Under the pieces are notes generated by a model that was not told where the DNA came from, made no database searches, and saw nothing but the letters and a program-made list of their open reading frames with translations. The position numbers and the translations under genes are program-made. 38,255 nucleotides of DNA from Actinomycetota bacterium (lineage in GTDB: Bacteria; Actinomycetota; Thermoleophilia; Solirubrobacterales; Solirubrobacteraceae): assembly GCA_016781085.1 (NCBI GenBank), contig JADDQZ010000062.1, positions 1 to 38,255 on the forward strand, in the 5' to 3' direction. The stretch's first letter is position 1. Every line of letters starts with the position of its first letter. Shown piece by piece: positions 15,924 through 23,250 of the stretch.

Positions 15924-17158
15924 ACGCGCCGGCTGAGTCGCGCTGGGTGTCCTTTCCGCCGTACGTCGCCCGGCGGCCAAGAGCACTGCCCGGCGGCTTC
16001 CGTGCGACCGGCGTGGCGTGCGGGATCAAGCCTTCGGGCGACTTCGACCTCGGGGTGTTGGTGTCCGACGAGGCCGCAACTACCAGCGCCGCGCGCTTCA
16101 CCCGATCAGGCGTCCTGGCCGCTCCCGTGATCGTCACGCGCGACCGTTGCCGGCTGGATGCAATCCGCGCAGTGGTGGTCAACTCGGGCAACGCCAACGC
16201 CGCCACGGGCGGGCGCGGCTTCGACGCGGCAGTGCATATGCAGGGAGCGGCGGCGATGGTCACCGGCGTCGATGCCGGCACGGTGGCGGTCGCCTCCACC
16301 GGTGTAATCGGCGTTCAGCTGGACGGCGGGAAGGTCGTGCGCGGTCTAGCGGCTGCCCGGCCGACCCTCACTGCCGACGGCGCGGATGAGTTCTCTCGCG
16401 CCATCCGCACCACCGATGCGTTCGCCAAGGAAGCCATGCTCGACGTCGAACTCCCGAGCGGCACAGTGCGCCTGAGCGCCCAGGCCAAGGGGGCCGGGAT
16501 GATCTCTCCCGCGTTCGCGACCATGCTGTGCTTCGTCCAAACCGATGCGGCGATGAGCGCAGAGACGTGCGATCTCCTCCTTGGAGTCTGCGTAAAGCGC
16601 TCATTCGACCGCATCTCGGTCGACGGCCAGCTTTCGACCAACGACACCGTGATCCTCATGGCTTCCGGTGCCAGCGGCGTTTCAGTGCGGCCGGAAAGCG
16701 AGGACGAGCTGCGCCTGGGGCAGGCGCTCGACGCCTTGCTGCGCCACCTCGCGGTCCTGATCGTCCGTGACGGAGAGGGCTCCCGGCGCATCGGGCGTGT
16801 CGTGGCGGAGGCCGCCGACGAGCGCAACGCGGTGCGCGCCGCCCGCGCCGTCGCCAACTCGCCGCTGGTCAAGACAGCGCTCTACGGCGGTGACCCCAAC
16901 TGGGGGCGGATCGCTCAAGCCGTGGGCGCTGCGCTGGCCGACCAGGCTCCCGTGGCGCTCGACATCTGGATCGGCGACGTTCAGGTCTGTGCCCGCGGTG
17001 CGGCGATCTCGCATGACGCTGAGCTACTCGCCGCCGCTGCCACGGGCGAGGAAGTCGATTACCGCGTCGGCTTGGGCGGTGAAGGGGCGCAGGCGGAGGT
17101 CTTCTTCTCCGACCTCTCGTATGAGTACGTCCGGATCAACGGGGAGTACACGACATGA
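15920..17158 (+). CDS. argJ: Bifunctional ornithine acetyltransferase / N-acetylglutamate synthase
   Basis: A protein of 412 residues from a TTG at 15920 that overlaps the argC stop (TTGA), preceded by a GAGGG-type ribosome site. It moves the acetyl group from N-acetylornithine to glutamate, closing the cyclic arginine pathway. Family motifs: GGFRATGVACGIKPSG near the N-terminus; VVNSGNANAATGGRG; the self-cleavage site VAS-TGVIG with nucleophilic Thr about 127; and KGAGMISPAFATML. The precursor cuts itself before this Thr into alpha and beta chains. A GTG at 15948 is a possible shorter start, but TTG gives the coupled arrangement seen at every other junction in this run. Confidence 0.94.
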   Translation: MNAPAESRWVSFPPYVARRPRALPGGFRATGVACGIKPSGDFDLGVLVSDEAATTSAARFTRSGVLAAPVIVTRDRCRLDAIRAVVVNSGNANAATGGRGFDAAVHMQGAAAMVTGVDAGTVAVASTGVIGVQLDGGKVVRGLAAARPTLTADGADEFSRAIRTTDAFAKEAMLDVELPSGTVRLSAQAKGAGMISPAFATMLCFVQTDAAMSAETCDLLLGVCVKRSFDRISVDGQLSTNDTVILMASGASGVSVRPESEDELRLGQALDALLRHLAVLIVRDGEGSRRIGRVVAEAADERNAVRAARAVANSPLVKTALYGGDPNWGRIAQAVGAALADQAPVALDIWIGDVQVCARGAAISHDAELLAAAATGEEVDYRVGLGGEGAQAEVFFSDLSYEYVRINGEYTT

Positions 17159-18042
17159 GCTCAGCATCGTTGCCGCCGGTGACGCAGGCCGTCTCGGAGA
17201 GGATTGCGACGCTGCTGGAGTCGCTGCCCTACATCCGTGAGTTTCACGGCAAGACGGTGGTGATCAAGTACGGCGGCGCCGCGATGACCGACGCCCAGTT
17301 GCGCGAGGACTTCGCGCGGGACGTGGTGTTGCTCAAGTACGTCGGGATGAATCCGATCGTCGTCCACGGCGGCGGACCGGACATCACCGAATACATGCGC
17401 CGGCTCGACATGCCTGTCGAGTTCATCGGGGGCCTCCGCGTGTCAGACGAGCAGACCGTCGAGATCGCCAAGATGGTGCTCGTCGGCAAGGTCAACAAGG
17501 ACATCGTCCTGCGGTTGAATCGCCACGGCCAGCCGGCGGTCGGCTTGTGCGGCGACGACGGCTCGCTGTTCCGCGTCACGACGATGGAAGGTCCCGAAGG
17601 CGAGGATCTTGGCTATGTAGGGCACATCGACCGCGTCGAGCCCGCGGTCATCCGCCACATCGCCGCCGACTACATCCCAGTCATCGCTTCAGTCGGAGCC
17701 GACCGCGCCGGCAACCCGCACAACGTCAACGCCGACGAGGCCGCAGCCGCCGTCGCGCGGGCGCTGGGCGCGTACAAGGTGATCTTCTTGACCGACGTCC
17801 GGGGCTGGCTCGCCGACGCCGCGGACGAGGACTCGATCATCCGCCAATGCAACGCCGACGAAGTCGAACACGCCCTGATCGACATCTCCGGCGGCATGCG
17901 TCCGAAGCTCCAGGCCTGTATTGACGCCATCCACGGTGGCGTGCCGGCCGCGCACATCGTGGACGGGCGGCTGCCGCATTCCCTCTTGCTCGAGCTCTTC
18001 ACCGACGCCGGTATCGGCACGAAGGTGTTTCCCGCCCCATGA
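17155..18042 (+). CDS. argB: Acetylglutamate kinase
   Basis: A protein of 295 residues of the amino-acid kinase fold. It phosphorylates N-acetylglutamate, the second step of arginine synthesis. Motifs: VVIKYGGAAM (phosphate-binding Lys), PIVVHGGGPDI (substrate loop), GLRVSDEQTVEIAKMVLVGK, the NVNADEAAAAVARALGA nucleotide region and LIDISGGMRPKLQA. An N-terminal helix (MSSASLPPVTQAVSERIATL) of the type that mediates hexamers in arginine-inhibited kinases is present, so feedback inhibition by arginine is likely but inferred. ATGA overlaps join it to argJ before and argD after. Confidence 0.97.
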   Translation: MSSASLPPVTQAVSERIATLLESLPYIREFHGKTVVIKYGGAAMTDAQLREDFARDVVLLKYVGMNPIVVHGGGPDITEYMRRLDMPVEFIGGLRVSDEQTVEIAKMVLVGKVNKDIVLRLNRHGQPAVGLCGDDGSLFRVTTMEGPEGEDLGYVGHIDRVEPAVIRHIAADYIPVIASVGADRAGNPHNVNADEAAAAVARALGAYKVIFLTDVRGWLADAADEDSIIRQCNADEVEHALIDISGGMRPKLQACIDAIHGGVPAAHIVDGRLPHSLLLELFTDAGIGTKVFPAP

Positions 18043-19184
18043 CTCTCTCGCTTTCAGATCGCGCGCTTGTGCAGAGCTACGCGCGCTATCCCGTCACTTT
18101 CGTCTCAGGCTCGGGCTGCACGCTCGTCGACTCAGACGGCCACGAGTACATCGACCTGCTCGCCGGCGTCGGCGTATGCAGCGTCGGGCACTGCCACCCG
18201 GACATGGTCTCGGCTGTGTCAAAGCAGGCCGCCCGGCTGATGCACGTCTCGAACCTCTACTACACCGAGCCGATGATGAAGCTGGCCGAGCGACTCTCGG
18301 ACTCTTCTCTCGGCGGCCGGGTCTTCTTCGCTAACTCGGGCGCCGAAGCCAACGAGGCGGCTCTGAAGCTGGTCCGCAAGGCACGTCCTGGCGGTGATGT
18401 GGTGGTGCTGCACGGTGCCTTCCACGGGCGCACCTACGGCGCGCTGTCGGCGACGCCGCAGGAAAGCAAGCAGGCGCCGTTCGCTCCGCTGGTGCCCGGA
18501 TTCAAGCCGGTCGGCGCCCAAGCGGACGCGATTTCGGCTGCCGTCGACGACAACACTGCGGCGGTATTGCTCGAGCCGATCCAGGGAGAGGGTGGGGTCC
18601 ACCCGCTTTCCGACGAGGTGCTGGTCGCTGCCCGCGAAGCTTGCGACCGTGTCGGCGCGGCGCTCGTCTTTGACGAGGTGCAGTGCGGAGTCGGCCGCAC
18701 CGGCACGCTTTGGGCGTTCGAGCAGACACCGGTCAAGCCGGACGCGATGACGCTGGCCAAGGGACTCGGCGGCGGACTGCCGATCGGAGCGCTCGTGACC
18801 GGCCCGAAGCTCGCCGACGTCTACGCCGCCGGCGATCACGGCTCGACGTTCGGCGGCAACGTCGTGGTGTCAGCGGGCGCCAATGCGGTGCTAGACATCA
18901 TTGAAGACCCGTCTTTCCTCGAGCAAGTGCAGGAGCACGGCATTCGTCTGCAAGAGGGGCTGCGTGACTTGCCCGGCGTGTTGTCGGTACGCGGCCGCGG
19001 GTTGATGGTCGCGGCGGAAGTCTCGTCCGAAGCGCCGGAGCTGGTCCGCCGCGCCTTGCTCGAGCAGCGACTCGTGCTCAACGCCACGGGACCGTCCACA
19101 GTGCGCTTCCTGCCGCCGTTGATCATTTCCGGCGAGGAGATCGACGAGGCGGTGCGGCGGTTCGGCGAAGTGCTGGCGGGGTGA
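18039..19184 (+). CDS. argD: Acetylornithine aminotransferase
   Basis: A protein of 381 residues, a class III PLP aminotransferase that converts N-acetylglutamate semialdehyde to N-acetylornithine. Motifs: YIDLLAGVGVCSVGHCHPD at the N-terminus, FANSGAEANEAALKLVRKA for phosphate binding, FHGRTYGALSATPQE, FDEVQCGVGRTG with the ring-nitrogen Asp, and the Schiff-base Lys in MTLAKGLGGGLPIGAL. Its start overlaps the argB stop. The usual actinobacterial followers argF and argR are not next; argG begins 42 nt later with its own promoter box. Confidence 0.96.
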   Translation: MTLSLSDRALVQSYARYPVTFVSGSGCTLVDSDGHEYIDLLAGVGVCSVGHCHPDMVSAVSKQAARLMHVSNLYYTEPMMKLAERLSDSSLGGRVFFANSGAEANEAALKLVRKARPGGDVVVLHGAFHGRTYGALSATPQESKQAPFAPLVPGFKPVGAQADAISAAVDDNTAAVLLEPIQGEGGVHPLSDEVLVAAREACDRVGAALVFDEVQCGVGRTGTLWAFEQTPVKPDAMTLAKGLGGGLPIGALVTGPKLADVYAAGDHGSTFGGNVVVSAGANAVLDIIEDPSFLEQVQEHGIRLQEGLRDLPGVLSVRGRGLMVAAEVSSEAPELVRRALLEQRLVLNATGPSTVRFLPPLIISGEEIDEAVRRFGEVLAG

Positions 19185-19189
19185 CGGCG

Positions 19190-19219
19190 TGGACGTCAAT
19201 GCGCAGCGCGGCATAGGCT
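19190..19219 (+). promoter_or_regulatory. Promoter for leaderless argG mRNA
   Basis: TGGACG at 19190-19195, 18 bp, then TAGGCT at 19214-19219, then 7 nt to the GTG at 19227. This is one of the few leaderless candidates with a tolerable -35. It makes argG transcriptionally separable from argCJBD. Confidence 0.5.
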
Positions 19220-19226
19220 TGTCGGC

Positions 19227-20495
19227 GTGACCGACCAGACTCGAGCGACTAACTTCAAGAACGCCTCCTACCTCGCGGATCCAGAAGACGTCCGACGAGT
19301 CCTGCTCCTGTACTCGGGTGGTCTAGACACAAGCGTGATGCTCAAGTGGATTCAAGACGAGTACAACGCCGAAGTCGTCGCTCTCACGGTTCATCTCGGT
19401 CAGCCGGGCGAGGATTTCGACGAGGTCCGTGAGAAGGCGCTGACGCTGGGCGCGGTCGAGGCGCACGTCGTCGACGCCCGCGAGGAATTCGCCCGTGACT
19501 ACGTAGCGCCGGCGATCAAGGCCAACGCTCTTTACGGCGGTGGCTACCCGCTCTTCACCGCGCTCGGGCGGCCGTTGATCGCCAAGCTCGCCGTCGACTA
19601 CGCACACCGCTCGGGCTGCGACACGATCGCGCACGGTTGCACCGGCAAGGGCAACGACCAGGTTCGAATCGAAGCCACCGTGGCCACGCTCGACCCGGAT
19701 CTGAAGGTGATTGCGCCGGTGCGTGGCTGGCAGATGGGCCGCGAGGAAGAAATCGAGTACGCGCGCCGCAACGGCATCCCGATCAAGGGCGGAACGCAGG
19801 CCGCGCCCTATTCGATCGACGACAACCTGTGGGGCCGCTCGTCTGAAGGCAAGTGGATCGAAGACCTCTCCCACGCTCCCAAAGAAGACGTCTTTCAGCT
19901 GGTTACGCGGCCCGAGGAAGCCCCCGACGAGCCCGAGCGAGTCACGGTAACCTTCGAGCGCGGAGTCCCGGTGGCACTCAATGGCGAGCGGCTGGAACTC
20001 GTCGAGCTGCTTTATCGCGCCGCCGTGATCGGCGCACGCCACGGCGTCGGGATCGTCGACCACATCGAAGACCGCATCGTCGGGCTCAAGGTCCGCGACA
20101 TCTACGAGGTGCCGGCCGCGGCGATCATCCTGCCCGCTCATCAAGAGCTCGAGAAGCTGGTGGGAACCATCCACCAGAACCAGTTCAAGCCCCAACTCGA
20201 TCGCCAGTGGGCTTATCTGGTCTACGCAGGGTTGTGGTACGAGCCGCTGCGCCAAGACCTCGACGCCTACATGCAAGCCGTCAACGCACAGGTCAGCGGC
20301 ACGATCGGCCTCAAGCTCTTCAAGGGCCTGGCTCGCGTGGAGACGCGCGAATCGCGCAACGCCGTCTATGACCAGTCGCTCGCCTCGTTCGGGGAATCGG
20401 GCGGGTTGTTCTCCCAGCAGGCTTCACCTGGGTTCATCGAGTTGTGGTCGTTGCAATCCCGGATGGCTCACCGGGTCCGTGAGGAAAACCCGTGA
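19227..20495 (+). CDS. argG: Argininosuccinate synthase
   Basis: A protein of 422 residues from a GTG. It joins citrulline and aspartate with ATP hydrolysis to AMP. Motifs: the PP-loop LLYSGGLDTSV, YPLFTALGRPLIAK, DTIAHGCTGKGNDQVRIEA, and the tetramerisation-side C-terminus (LKVRDIYEVPAA, KLFKGLARVETRES). The product needs ornithine carbamoyltransferase (argF) upstream and argininosuccinate lyase (argH) downstream in the pathway; neither is in the window. The stop lies inside a possible GTG for the following small gene, but that gene has a better ATG further on. Confidence 0.96.
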   Translation: MTDQTRATNFKNASYLADPEDVRRVLLLYSGGLDTSVMLKWIQDEYNAEVVALTVHLGQPGEDFDEVREKALTLGAVEAHVVDAREEFARDYVAPAIKANALYGGGYPLFTALGRPLIAKLAVDYAHRSGCDTIAHGCTGKGNDQVRIEATVATLDPDLKVIAPVRGWQMGREEEIEYARRNGIPIKGGTQAAPYSIDDNLWGRSSEGKWIEDLSHAPKEDVFQLVTRPEEAPDEPERVTVTFERGVPVALNGERLELVELLYRAAVIGARHGVGIVDHIEDRIVGLKVRDIYEVPAAAIILPAHQELEKLVGTIHQNQFKPQLDRQWAYLVYAGLWYEPLRQDLDAYMQAVNAQVSGTIGLKLFKGLARVETRESRNAVYDQSLASFGESGGLFSQQASPGFIELWSLQSRMAHRVREENP

Positions 20496-20536
20496 GAAGC
20501 CGACGCGAGCGCGCAGGTACGCGAGGAGGAAGCTCG

Positions 20537-20695
20537 ATGCTCTATTCCATGTTGGGAAGAGTCACTTGGAAACTCGTCAAACGGCGCGCGCGCCGGGGCC
20601 GCAAGACGCGCAGTCGCGGTCCGCTGGCAGCGGCGATCGTGGCGGGATCGGTCGGAAGCGCGCTCTTGCGGGGACTGTTCGGCAAGGACTCCTGA
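20537..20695 (+). CDS. Small basic protein with one hydrophobic segment, unknown
   Basis: A protein of 52 residues from an ATG with a strong ribosome site (GGAGGA, 6 nt spacing), unlike its leaderless neighbours. An earlier in-frame GTG at 20492 overlaps the argG stop but has no comparable site. The product reads MLYSMLGRVTWKLVKRRARR, a short very basic stretch, then a hydrophobic Ala/Gly/Val segment (PLAAAIVAGSVGSALLRGLFG) that could be a single short membrane helix or amphipathic anchor. I know no family for it. It is 41 nt after argG and probably cotranscribed with it. A positively charged cytoplasmic face beside a membrane segment would fit a membrane-associated microprotein; that is inference. 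Confidence 0.6.
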   Translation: MLYSMLGRVTWKLVKRRARRGRKTRSRGPLAAAIVAGSVGSALLRGLFGKDS

Positions 20696-20776
20696 TCCGC
20701 GCCCGTTCGCGGTCTGCGCGCACGGAAACGGCCGTGGCCGCTCCGTGCCGCCGGGTGTTGTGGAAGCATCCCGATC

Positions 20777-23173
20777 GTGACCGAGTCTTCTCGCTTTGCG
20801 CGCTTTACTTCGGCGTCGCGCGACGTCACCGTCGTGGAATGGCTGGATTCCGGCTCGGGCGCGGAGATGCTGCGAGTCGAGGGGCCGCGACGGTCGGATG
20901 GCTCTGAGCAACCGCCATTCGCGCTTGTCGTGCGCCGCGACGGCGACGCGCGCCGGCTTGATCCGCTGCCGACCGTCACGGCGGGGCGCGATTGGTGGGG
21001 AGTCGCCTTCCTCCTGGAGCCGCAGGAACTCAAGCTGGCGGACGAGATAGTCCTGCAGTGGTCAAACGGCGACGAGCTGGCCCTGACAGGCGCCGATGTC
21101 GCAGCGATGCGTCAGGACGGCGGTGGCCAGGATGCCGTTTCTGATCGCCGGCCGGCTCAAGTGATTCAGCAAGAGGAGCTCAACAAGCGCCGGGCGCAAC
21201 GGGCCGCCGGTGTTCCGAAGTCGCCGGGGGAGGAAGTCCTCGAGTCCTCGGCGCAAGCCGAGGGTACGGACGCGTCCGGAGAGGAAGTAGTCCCAGACGC
21301 GTCCGGCGAGGAGGTCATCCCAGACGCGTCGTCGCAAGCGAGCTCAAAGCCTGCGGTGCCAGGCGATCAAGCGGCTGATCGCGGGCCTTCGGCGCCATTG
21401 GCAGGCGCCGAAGGCCCGGACTTCGAGCGCGAGTCTGTGGCGGCGGACGCGGAAGCCGAGCTGGCCCTGCTGCGCCAGCGTCTTGAAGGCTTGCTGCAGG
21501 ACAACGACGACCTGCAAGCGGCGCACGGGATGACGCTGGAGCGGTTCAGGTCCACGCTGGGCGAACGTGACGACCTCAATCATGCGCTCAACGTCCAGCG
21601 CCAGCGGCGCAAGGACGCCGAAAAGGCAGCCCGCAAGCGCAAGGGAAAGCTCGTTGCGATCAAGCGGCAGTTGAGCGAGCTCATGCTCAGCGCCAAAGAA
21701 ACGGAGCAGCGCCACGCCGGCGAGCTACAGGATGTGCTTGAAAGACTGCGCGCTGCACTTGACCAGCTATCGGAAGAAAAGCAGGCACGCGCGGAACTCG
21801 AACAGCAGCTGCAGCGGGCGCGCAGGGACCTCGCGCGATTGTCTGCGCGCGCGGCGACAGGCGCCTTTCGGCGGGATCTCGACGACTTTGAAGCCGACAC
21901 GCCACTACCCGACCGTCCCGCCGCAGCGGTGCTGTCTCAGCCGCCGGCGGATCCGCCCGAGCAGTCAGTGATGCGGGCGGCGGACTTTCCGCGCGATGAA
22001 TCGCAACTCCAACTGCCTCGGCCACTCGCTGACTCCGACCTGCTGCGGCGCATAAGCGAACAAGCCAGTATCGCCGCTCGGGGAGTCCAGCCGTCGCGGG
22101 AGAGCCGGATCGCGGCGGACATCGATGCCGCAGCAGAAAACTTGCGAGCGGCGGCCCCGGAACCCACGGCCGAAACGGCATCCCAGACCGCTTCTGAGCA
22201 AGCGAGGACGCCGCAGGAGCGAGTCGGGTTCGTTTCCCGAGCGACAAGCGTCGAGCCGCCCCCCGGCGTGCAAGCGCTTTCCGCGGCTCTGCTGCGCCCG
22301 CTGTCCGTCGGAATACGCGAGGTGGAGCACAAGGCCGCTGAAGTGCAAGCCGTGGCACGGTCGCTGGAGCTCGTCACGGTGCCCGCGGTGGCGAGGTCCT
22401 TGCCGGACCGGCGGGGGGCACGCAATCAAGCCGGGCCGGTGCGGACGCTGGGGCGCATGCGCAGCGCGCTGGTGAGGCTTGCACAAAACGATTCCTTCGC
22501 TGCCGGTCGGTTGATCGCCGCCCTACTACCAGCGCAAGCTGCGTGGGTCGACGACTCCCTGGACTATGACTTGACGATCCGCGAACTTGGCACGTTCGCC
22601 GTGGTGGTCGAGAACGGAAGCGCCACGGTGAGTCGCCTTCAACGCCCGCGCGGCCGCAAGCAGGCAGAGATGCACGTCTCAGCCCCCGCGCTCGCCCTCG
22701 CGGAGCTCTTGGCCGGCCGCTCCAGGCGCGTCGGACGCGTTCTGTCCGCCGTCCGACTGCGCGGGCCCCGGCAGCGCCTGGAGCCTTTGCTGGAGCTCGG
22801 CCGGGCAAAGCCGACGCTGATCGACGTGGCCCGAGCGGGCGCTCACCTGGACCCAGCGCTCGTCCTGAAAGCATTGCCCTATGCGATCGATCCCGAGTGG
22901 ATCGGCGGGCGCCGCTTCTCCATCGCCAGCGAGTTCACCAGTTCCTCGTCGCAGCGCTGGCTGATCCGGGTAGAAGGTGAGCGCGGTCTGCGAGTCGTGA
23001 GCCGGTCCAGCGATGGTGAGCCGGATGCGTCCGTGCGGATGAGCCACGCGGCCTTTGACCGCCTGATGCGCGCTGAACCGCAGATCCCCGGTGACAAGCC
23101 GATGATCCGCGGCGATTACACCGCCGTTGAGCTCCTGCGGACGTGGTGTGAACGCGCTCGTCTGAGCGGCTGA
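20777..23173 (+). CDS. Large coiled-coil protein with two C-terminal SCP2-like domains
   Basis: A protein of 798 residues from a GTG. No family covers the whole of it in my knowledge. Residues 1-110 look like a small beta domain (VVEWLDSGSG, FALVVRRDGD, RDWWGVAFLL). 115-215 is an acidic disordered linker with a 9-residue tandem repeat (DASGEEVVP, DASGEEVIP, DASS). About 220-358 is a long charged coiled coil. 360-560 is low-complexity, Ala/Pro/Glu-rich. About 570-680 (DDSLDYDLTIRELGTFAVVV, APALALAELLAGRS) and 690-795 (WLIRVEGERG, MSHAAFDRLM, MIRGDYTAVELLRTW) each resemble the SCP2 sterol-carrier fold used to hold lipids. There is no signal or membrane helix, so it is probably cytoplasmic. It sits between the argG group and dnaE, with no clue to a partner. 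Confidence 0.7.
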   Translation: MTESSRFARFTSASRDVTVVEWLDSGSGAEMLRVEGPRRSDGSEQPPFALVVRRDGDARRLDPLPTVTAGRDWWGVAFLLEPQELKLADEIVLQWSNGDELALTGADVAAMRQDGGGQDAVSDRRPAQVIQQEELNKRRAQRAAGVPKSPGEEVLESSAQAEGTDASGEEVVPDASGEEVIPDASSQASSKPAVPGDQAADRGPSAPLAGAEGPDFERESVAADAEAELALLRQRLEGLLQDNDDLQAAHGMTLERFRSTLGERDDLNHALNVQRQRRKDAEKAARKRKGKLVAIKRQLSELMLSAKETEQRHAGELQDVLERLRAALDQLSEEKQARAELEQQLQRARRDLARLSARAATGAFRRDLDDFEADTPLPDRPAAAVLSQPPADPPEQSVMRAADFPRDESQLQLPRPLADSDLLRRISEQASIAARGVQPSRESRIAADIDAAAENLRAAAPEPTAETASQTASEQARTPQERVGFVSRATSVEPPPGVQALSAALLRPLSVGIREVEHKAAEVQAVARSLELVTVPAVARSLPDRRGARNQAGPVRTLGRMRSALVRLAQNDSFAAGRLIAALLPAQAAWVDDSLDYDLTIRELGTFAVVVENGSATVSRLQRPRGRKQAEMHVSAPALALAELLAGRSRRVGRVLSAVRLRGPRQRLEPLLELGRAKPTLIDVARAGAHLDPALVLKALPYAIDPEWIGGRRFSIASEFTSSSSQRWLIRVEGERGLRVVSRSSDGEPDASVRMSHAAFDRLMRAEPQIPGDKPMIRGDYTAVELLRTWCERARLSG
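21269..21331 (+). repeat. Tandem 27-bp repeat within coiled-coil protein gene
   Basis: Two full 27-bp units and the start of a third (GACGCGTCC beginning at 21269 and 21296, partial at 21323) encode DASGEEVVP, DASGEEVIP and DASS. Copy number could vary between strains by slippage. Confidence 0.7.
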
Positions 23174-23237
23174 CAGCTCGGAATAGCCGCGCCCGCAACC
23201 AGCGGGAAAAGACACCGAAAACGTCCGGGCGGGCGTC

Positions 23238-23243
23238 TAGGTT
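23238..23243 (+). promoter_or_regulatory. -10 box for leaderless dnaE mRNA
   Basis: TAGGTT followed by exactly 7 nt and the dnaE GTG at 23251, with no Shine-Dalgarno sequence. No -35 is clear. Confidence 0.5.
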
Positions 23244-23250
23244 CTCCCGC

